Shown here piece by piece: positions 8,601-13,062 of a stretch of DNA of 13,062 nt. How positions within the stretch are numbered: position 1 is the first letter of the stretch; every line of letters begins with the position of its first letter. The notes beneath the pieces were generated by a model, which saw nothing but the letters and a program-made list of their open reading frames with translations, made no database searches and was not told where the DNA came from. The stretch comes from Faecalicatena sp. (GTDB lineage Bacteria; Bacillota; Clostridia; Lachnospirales; Lachnospiraceae): the NCBI GenBank assembly GCA_009774255.1, contig VSNK01000160.1, positions 1 to 13,062 of the forward strand, in the 5' to 3' direction. The position numbers and the translations under genes are program-made.

Positions 8601-9241
8601 AATCGGACAAGCCAATTCTTCAAATTACATTTGACAGTGTTTGTGCAAAGGATAACCGTAATGCTGCATTTTTAACACAGATGCATCCATTGGTCATTCA
8701 GGCCGCGGCATATGAAAGCAACGAATTACCATGTGAGGTAGGAATTGAAATTTCTACAGATGAACTCTTATCAGGAGATTATGAGTTCTTGATCTATGTA
8801 TGGAAGTATGTTGGCCTTCGACCGGATATACGATTAATTGCTGTAAGTGAGAATGAAACCGTACAGAAGAACATCCTAAATGATATTCAATACAGTAAGG
8901 AATATGATTTTGACAGTAATCTTTTTAATGAGAAATGGGATGAGATGGATCGCCTCCATTATGAAAAGTGGCAGAAAAAAAAATCAGAATATATTATGAC
9001 CGTGAAAAATGAGTGTAATTATCGGCTCGAGCAGGCGGCGCATTCTTTTCATCAGAGAGAGGCTATTTTACGGGATCAGATAAAAAAGGCGGAAGACGAT
9101 AAGATTAAAAGAATGAGAATATCACAGTTGGATAAATTGACAGCTGATTTCGAAAAACAAAAGAGTCGGATGGAAGAGACGATACGGCATGCGGATATAC
9201 ATACAAATTTACAAGTAAAAGGAATTCTGCATGTAAATTAA
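5684..9241 (+). CDS. SNF2-type DEAH helicase with N-terminal Swt1-like HEPN domain (BrxHII/DrmD-like)
   Basis: This 1185-residue protein has four parts. Residues 1-135 form a helical HEPN domain of Swt1 type with the motif VRNSWAH, an R-x4-H (R101, H106) as in catalytically active HEPN RNases. Residues 179-222 look like a small beta-barrel of Tudor/SH3 type, as in RapA-like translocases. The SNF2 motor follows: Walker A DDVGVGKT (286-293), DEAH at 408-411, LTATPLQN (437-444), and in the second lobe IFSSFRHT (698-705), EGLDYQ and QRIGRIDRRGQ (784-794). The end, about 1085-1170, is charged and probably coiled coil. SNF2 proteins move on double-stranded DNA and often remodel bound proteins; BREX types with a BrxHII and DISARM with DrmD carry related motors. 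The gene lies between pglZ and an Hsp90-like ATPase gene, 16 nt upstream of the latter. A lysine-rich insert at about 385-390 lies between motifs I and II. The motor is certain, HEPN is very likely, and the exact BREX name is uncertain. Confidence 0.9.
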   Translation: MNDTYIISKMNEYMFQLNEKMGKWLSKKLPKITDNWWQELVVNNLSSLQKNTVLSNDIRDIGGLDLAALLRVFDRNWFSITSSFFVNNKERANIRRMLEVRNSWAHITPNDITKKKVIDDVNTIISLMQAFNASMKETRDMENFIFDIEDDKELKLEPVRIKGKKNVSQPEKAEKTIRGGSLVTLVSDKRKIGAVISQDGNKYSVLIDGKIESFYEEQIEIKVEKEKERQISLERVRTALTAYQINNPGSSNLYSLNSARIDFVPYQFRPALKMIKADSPRLLVADDVGVGKTIEAGLILKEMEARSNINSVLIVCPRPLIAERKWELEMKRFDENFTQMDGRDFTEAILETDRDGIWPERHNKTIIPYSLFSESMIMGTQSSSSKKKKNLGLNQLDPLPHFDLVIVDEAHNIRNSNTWMYKGVELFCKNADAVVFLTATPLQNSNNDLYTLLNLLRPDVVIDKDTFKTMSEPNAYVNSLLRIVRQQEEGWQKAAREEISHILNTSWGRSVIQHSPDFEKIYEFLEQEIITRNEKVEMLTRIEALHSFHGIINRTRRKDIEDFCIRRNQTVKVQYSTVQKDLYDALMEFEKTSLTMLHGSRSVRFMMCTIMRQAASCIYGLVPFLDDIISKRIEQVQKDGELYEFDYDLNGDEIHFLLELADEITEIARQLPEDDPKLKKMYEIIQQKQTKENNRVIIFSSFRHTLTYIKRNLESWGVRVGQVDGNVPDEERFHLRERFLMDREKPDAIDVLLFSEIGCEGLDYQFCDTMINYDLPWNPMRIEQRIGRIDRRGQKSDTVKIYNMIIENTIDEVVYDKCLNKIGVFEDSIGDCSEILGDISEQILKIMFDPELTEVERQMKIEQMADNEVMKVQEMHRLEQDEKTLYGFDLSNYIQNKDVQDAENTWISPQSVQEMVNTFLKDYLGDGEYIRGKSDLKSLRLANDKRQKLLDNLKTVHIVNNNNASKLWTAYLKSDKPILQITFDSVCAKDNRNAAFLTQMHPLVIQAAAYESNELPCEVGIEISTDELLSGDYEFLIYVWKYVGLRPDIRLIAVSENETVQKNILNDIQYSKEYDFDSNLFNEKWDEMDRLHYEKWQKKKSEYIMTVKNECNYRLEQAAHSFHQREAILRDQIKKAEDDKIKRMRISQLDKLTADFEKQKSRMEETIRHADIHTNLQVKGILHVN

Positions 9242-9257
9242 GATGGGATGAAAGCAT

Positions 9258-12200
9258 ATGGGAAAAATTGATTACAAAGCAATATATGCAAAAAATAAAC
9301 ATGACTGGTATGCTATGACGGAGGAGCCGCAAAAATATGAGTTATTGCTTGCGGGACATTATTCTGACAGTAATCATTTTGTATATGAATTGCTGCAGAA
9401 TGCGGAGGACGAAAAGGCTGATAGGGCAGTGATTGAATATTATTCAGATAAACTGATATTTTATCACAATGGAGAACCATTTAATGAAGAAGATGTCCAA
9501 GGGGTATCTTCGATGCTGATGGGGACAAAGAACAAAGAAGATGCTCAGACCATCGGACGGTTCGGAATGGGATTTAAGTCTGTGTATAAGTATACGCATC
9601 AGCCGGAGGTATATTCTGATGATGAGGCATTCCGCATTGAAAATTATTTACTTCCGGTCGAGATAGAAGAAGGTTGGGACTGCAGACAGGCAAAAAGATG
9701 TCTGTCATACCCTGTTAGCAGCGGGGATAAATTTTTCCCGTTTATTCATGCAGAGCATCTGACAAAATTTATGATCCCGTTTACAAAACAGAAAAATAAT
9801 GGGGAGATATTGTCAATTTCTGGAAAGGATGTTCTCCAGAAGCTGAAAGAGCTTCCGCCAGAGATTTTGTTATTTTTGAATCATATAAAGAAATTATACT
9901 GGATCAGTCCTCAGGATCTCCAGTTTGCAATGATTACACTGGATGTAGATGATATGGATAAAAATCTTATATCTTGCAGGATTGAAGGCAGTGCTTATGG
10001 TAAGAAAGCTGAAATTAGCCGTTATTTAAAGTTTCAAAAAAAATTTGACCATTTACAGATGCGCGGAGCGGAAGTTAGTATCGCGTACCATGTAAATAAC
10101 CGTGTCACGAATGTAATTGATATCCGAAACTCAGATATTTGGGTATATTTTCCAACAAGGGACCATACAAAGTTGCCTTTTATGATTCATGGCTCTTTTG
10201 AAACAGCAGTCTCACGGGAAAAATTGATGATGCCATCTGATTTTAATTCATATCTTTTTGGCAAGATGGGAGATTTAATCTGCGAATCTATGTTGGAACT
10301 TAGACAAAGAAGATTGATAACACAGGCTTTTCTCCGGCGTATTTTGTTGGTTGCTTTTAAAGATGAAACTGAAAATCAGACAATTCTCGGATTAAGAGAT
10401 AAAATGAATAGTACCTTTCGGGAGAATGCTTTATTACCAGATAAAGACGGGGATTATTATAAACCATATGAGATCAAAGTAGCTGTACCATTTGCTTTGG
10501 CGGATTTGCTTGCCAAAAAGGGTTTTGTTGCCTTTAATAATGAAAAGGATTTGAATTTCACGGAATATTTTAATTGGCTGAAAGATGAATTAGAGGTTGA
10601 ACTTTTTACACTGGAAGATTGGGCGAAAGCGATAAGAAAAAATCAAGGACAGCATGTAGATATAAAAGAAAAGGACATGTGTAAGATCAAGGACATTTAT
10701 GAGCTGCTGTCTGACTATCGGGAATCTCTTTATACAGAAAAATCTTCTTTTAATAGAAGCGGCAGCTATGAGCAAACGATTCGAAGCTTTATTCCAAAGG
10801 TCTGGAAAGATTTGCGGCAAGCGCCATTGATTGTGAATGCAGAAAGAAAACTTGTATCGGCATATAGTGGAGAAGTACCCTGTGTATATTTAAGCTCATC
10901 CAGTGAATATAAAAATATGGAGCCTTCTTTTGTTGTAGAGACTGAATTGGCGAAAAAATTTATGACTCTACTAAAGGATGGATTCCAAATTAAGGACTTT
11001 GATAATTTCCAATATGTAAAAGAGAAGGTTATCAAAAAATATACGAAAGCAGAGGAAGAACCGGAATTCGAAAATGCGGATGAGTATGAAAATGAGTATG
11101 TGGAAGACATTATTCGGATTATTCATTTATTTGATTCAAATGGAGACGTGGCTGTCGTCCGCAGACTTCTTGCAGATTCATTTATAATTAAGGTTAAAAC
11201 AGAAGATGATACTGTTCTGTTCAGTAAGCCGGAATTGGTATATATAGATATTTCCGATGAGGGAATGAATTTAAATATTTATTATCAGTCAGTTGAGGAT
11301 AACACAAACAAGAATGTTAAACCAGAGTATCATAATGCATTGGGATATTATCCTTTGGATATTGATTTTTACCATAAGCATGAAATTGATGTCAGAAAAC
11401 TGAAAACATTTGGTTTGATTACATCTCCGGTTCATGATGGGAGGCGTGGATCAAACGGAGGTCCTGGCTATGAATCCTGGCGGGCATTGGAAGACTACTG
11501 CCCCAGATTGGAAGTCGAATATTTAGAGGAAAATCTTTTTTATATAGAATGTCACTCCGATACTGAACTTGCAAAAAGAAAATCAATTGAAATATTTAAA
11601 ATGCTGATTGCAATCCGCCGCAAATTATCAGGAAAGATTGTACATAGAAAGACAAATCCTTATTATACAGAGGGGGATTGCCGTCCGTTTTGTGACCTTA
11701 AGGAAAAATACGCATGGGTATATGATAAAAACGAGAAAAACCAGAAAATTTGTGAAATGTCAAAATATGATCTGAATATAGATTATTATGGAAAACTTTT
11801 ACAGGATAAAACGATATACGAATCACTTGGTTTTATAGAAAAGCAAGAGGATATTACGGCAGATGCCTTTGAAATAGTTGATAACCTGGATACTAGAAAT
11901 CAGAAAATCCTTTTGAAACAGCTTGCGAAAAGATTTGGCATGGAATTACAGGAAGCAAATCATGATGATGAAACAAAAATGGAAGATAGTCAGGTGTTTC
12001 AAGCTGAAGAATGGAAATCAACAGATTTTCCGGTTTCCTATGTTCAAAATATGGATGGCTTAGTGGAGCATGTCCGACAGCAGTTTATTTGTGCGGATCC
12101 AGTAACCTATGAGAAAGTTTTGCGACAGATTCGTACAAGCAAGTCACAAAAAAATGTGCGTGCATATGCCATTGGAATGTATACAAATGACAACAGTATA

Positions 12201-12788
12201 AGAATTTGTCAGATGTGTAAAAATCCAGTACAGACGATTGATGTAACGGAAATAGCAAATTATGGAATTGAATTACCGCAGTTAAATCTTTGCCTTTGTA
12301 GCAACTGTTCCAGGAGATATAAGTTGTTGAGAGGATCACATAAGGAAAAGTTTCGCGATGAAATAAAACGTGCAATACAGGAATTGGATATTTCAACAAG
12401 AGGAGATACTTATGAAATTGGTTTAGATGTAGAATCTTCAATTAGTTTTACGCAAACACACGTGGCAGAATTGCAGGCAATTTTTGATTTGCTGAATCGC
12501 TATGGAGAACCAAAAAGAAATGTATCGGAAGAGGTATTTGAAAGAAATTTGACAGAAAATAAAAGTGCCTTATTTGATGAGAGAGGAAAAGATAATTTAG
12601 ACGATTTTAACAGTGTAAAGATTACAGATGCAGGCACAGAAGTTAACCATAAGTTATATGGATATGGCGTAGTAATAGAGTCATCTTATGGTCAGATTCA
12701 CATTCAATTTGACAATGGAAATAGAAGGATATTTGATTTAAAATCATGTATGAAAAATGGATTGATACAGCTAAGGCGCACAAAGTAA
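9258..12788 (+). CDS. Sacsin/Hsp90-like GHKL ATPase with zinc site and C-terminal UvrD-tail-like barrel
   Basis: This 1176-residue protein opens with a GHKL (Hsp90/MutL/histidine-kinase type) ATP site. The N-box YELLQNAED gives E44, N48 and D51, HNGEPF (70-75) replaces the usual DxGxG, and IGRFGMGFKSVY (99-110) is the ATP-lid glycine motif. This form is typical of sacsin-like N-terminal ATPases, which also occur in several defence-associated proteins. The long middle, about 150-960, has no domain I can name. Near the end a Cys cluster, C984-x2-C987 and C1012-x-C1014-x2-C1017, can bind one zinc ion and looks like a treble clef (HNH-like) that has lost its catalytic histidines. Residues 1127-1176 (VNHKLYGYGVV ... 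FDNGNRRIF) resemble the small barrel at the C-terminus of UvrD/PcrA helicases. The ATG at 9258 follows GGGA at 9245-9248 and lies 16 nt after the helicase stop, so the two proteins probably act together. Its cellular role is unknown; a clamp or chaperone for a DNA-bound complex is inference. Confidence 0.85.
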   Translation: MGKIDYKAIYAKNKHDWYAMTEEPQKYELLLAGHYSDSNHFVYELLQNAEDEKADRAVIEYYSDKLIFYHNGEPFNEEDVQGVSSMLMGTKNKEDAQTIGRFGMGFKSVYKYTHQPEVYSDDEAFRIENYLLPVEIEEGWDCRQAKRCLSYPVSSGDKFFPFIHAEHLTKFMIPFTKQKNNGEILSISGKDVLQKLKELPPEILLFLNHIKKLYWISPQDLQFAMITLDVDDMDKNLISCRIEGSAYGKKAEISRYLKFQKKFDHLQMRGAEVSIAYHVNNRVTNVIDIRNSDIWVYFPTRDHTKLPFMIHGSFETAVSREKLMMPSDFNSYLFGKMGDLICESMLELRQRRLITQAFLRRILLVAFKDETENQTILGLRDKMNSTFRENALLPDKDGDYYKPYEIKVAVPFALADLLAKKGFVAFNNEKDLNFTEYFNWLKDELEVELFTLEDWAKAIRKNQGQHVDIKEKDMCKIKDIYELLSDYRESLYTEKSSFNRSGSYEQTIRSFIPKVWKDLRQAPLIVNAERKLVSAYSGEVPCVYLSSSSEYKNMEPSFVVETELAKKFMTLLKDGFQIKDFDNFQYVKEKVIKKYTKAEEEPEFENADEYENEYVEDIIRIIHLFDSNGDVAVVRRLLADSFIIKVKTEDDTVLFSKPELVYIDISDEGMNLNIYYQSVEDNTNKNVKPEYHNALGYYPLDIDFYHKHEIDVRKLKTFGLITSPVHDGRRGSNGGPGYESWRALEDYCPRLEVEYLEENLFYIECHSDTELAKRKSIEIFKMLIAIRRKLSGKIVHRKTNPYYTEGDCRPFCDLKEKYAWVYDKNEKNQKICEMSKYDLNIDYYGKLLQDKTIYESLGFIEKQEDITADAFEIVDNLDTRNQKILLKQLAKRFGMELQEANHDDETKMEDSQVFQAEEWKSTDFPVSYVQNMDGLVEHVRQQFICADPVTYEKVLRQIRTSKSQKNVRAYAIGMYTNDNSIRICQMCKNPVQTIDVTEIANYGIELPQLNLCLCSNCSRRYKLLRGSHKEKFRDEIKRAIQELDISTRGDTYEIGLDVESSISFTQTHVAELQAIFDLLNRYGEPKRNVSEEVFERNLTENKSALFDERGKDNLDDFNSVKITDAGTEVNHKLYGYGVVIESSYGQIHIQFDNGNRRIFDLKSCMKNGLIQLRRTK

Positions 12789-12817
12789 AAAAATCATGAA
12801 GGTTCAAGATCAAAAAA

Positions 12818-12919
12818 TTTCCAGCTGTACGGTTGGATGCTCCAAGGATCATCCAACCCACTAATCCATTCGCAAAAACCGTGCTGACGCACTCTTACAT
12901 TTGCTGACACAGCTGGAAA
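12818..12919. repeat. Nested inverted-repeat element (about 100 bp, MITE/REP-like)
   Basis: The outer arms TTTCCAGCTGT (12818-12828) and ACAGCTGGAAA (12909-12919) are perfect 11-bp reverse complements. Inside is a perfect 9-bp hairpin, GGTTGGATG (12831-12839) with CATCCAACC (12850-12858), and a small GTGC/GCAC stem (12881-12892). ACGGTT (12829-12834) could pair instead with AACCGT (12877-12882), which would disrupt the 9-bp hairpin. GCTGAC occurs twice in direct orientation (12883, 12903). It could be a miniature mobile element, a dispersed palindromic repeat, or a structured RNA or transcript end. The pairing is visible; the function is unknown. Confidence 0.6.
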
Positions 12920-13031
12920 AATTTAATGAGCAAATCCGATTGAGCGATTGATTGGCACATTAACGAAAATATAAAAAACTGCACGAATAAAAAAATTGAA
13001 AGCTTCCTGTATAATATAAAGTGCAAGGGGG

Positions 13032-13060
13032 TTGATAAAAAAAGATACCTCGTGTATAGT
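13032..13060 (+). promoter_or_regulatory. Sigma-A-type promoter reading out of the right edge
   Basis: TTGATA (13032-13037) and TATAGT (13055-13060) are separated by exactly 17 nt, each one base or two from consensus. The transcription start would fall just beyond the window, so this probably drives a separate downstream unit not seen here. Confidence 0.5.
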
Positions 13061-13062
13061 TG

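Larger units (their letters stand above)
12789..13062. other. Non-coding 3' flank of the operon
   Basis: No gene of convincing length is visible in these 274 bases. They contain a nested inverted-repeat element (12818-12919), AT-rich spacer sequence, an AAGGGGG run (13024-13030) and a promoter at the right edge. No classical rho-independent terminator with a T-tract is seen for the + strand operon. Confidence 0.5.

Noticed and set aside
12831..12858. Rho-independent terminator formed by the 9-bp hairpin
   Set aside because: The hairpin is perfect but not followed by a T-tract on the + strand; the sequence after it is CACTAATCC.
12996..13015. Promoter TTGAAA (12996) with TATAAT (13010)
   Set aside because: The hexamers are only 8 nt apart, and no other -35 stands about 17 nt before the TATAAT.
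1..13062. CRISPR array, tRNA or rRNA genes, transposase or integrase genes
   Set aside because: No regularly spaced direct repeats, no tRNA cloverleaf signature and no transposase or integrase motif were seen on either strand.

Overview
The window is a 13 kb piece of a phage-defence operon of the BREX (bacteriophage exclusion / Pgl) family. All genes lie on the + strand and are closely packed. The AT-rich base composition, strong GGAGG-type ribosome binding sites, a lysine-rich proteome and the style of the proteins suggest a low-GC Firmicute, most likely a Clostridia/Lachnospiraceae-type gut bacterium. That assignment is an impression from the sequence, not a database result.

Layout, left to right. 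(1) Positions 2-1114 hold the C-terminal 370 residues of PglX, the BREX-1 adenine-specific DNA methyltransferase; its N-terminal catalytic part lies left of the window. (2) Positions 1153-2981 hold two translationally coupled genes, an ABC/OLD-type AAA ATPase and a separate TOPRIM (DUF3226-like) protein, placed between pglX and pglZ. They are not BREX core genes and look like an embedded accessory defence module of the OLD/PARIS kind. (3) Positions 3093-5618 hold PglZ type A, the alkaline-phosphatase-fold BREX protein. (4) Positions 5684-9241 hold a 1185-residue SNF2-type helicase/translocase with an N-terminal Swt1-like HEPN domain that keeps an R-x4-H ribonuclease motif. (5) Positions 9258-12788 hold a 1176-residue sacsin/Hsp90-like GHKL ATPase with a Cys zinc site and a C-terminal small beta-barrel. 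(6) Positions 12789-13062 are non-coding as far as can be seen, with a ~100 bp nested inverted-repeat element and a good sigma-A-type promoter reading off the right edge.

How the genes may work together: PglX marks self DNA, and PglZ and the upstream BREX proteins (brxA, brxB and brxC are expected left of the window) form the exclusion machinery. The canonical BREX-1 operon ends with brxL after pglZ. Here that place is taken by a helicase-HEPN protein and an Hsp90-like ATPase only 16 nt apart. This pair, and the ATPase/TOPRIM pair inside the core, are the parts most likely to be new. The system may combine DNA exclusion with an RNA-cleaving or abortive arm; that functional reading is inference.
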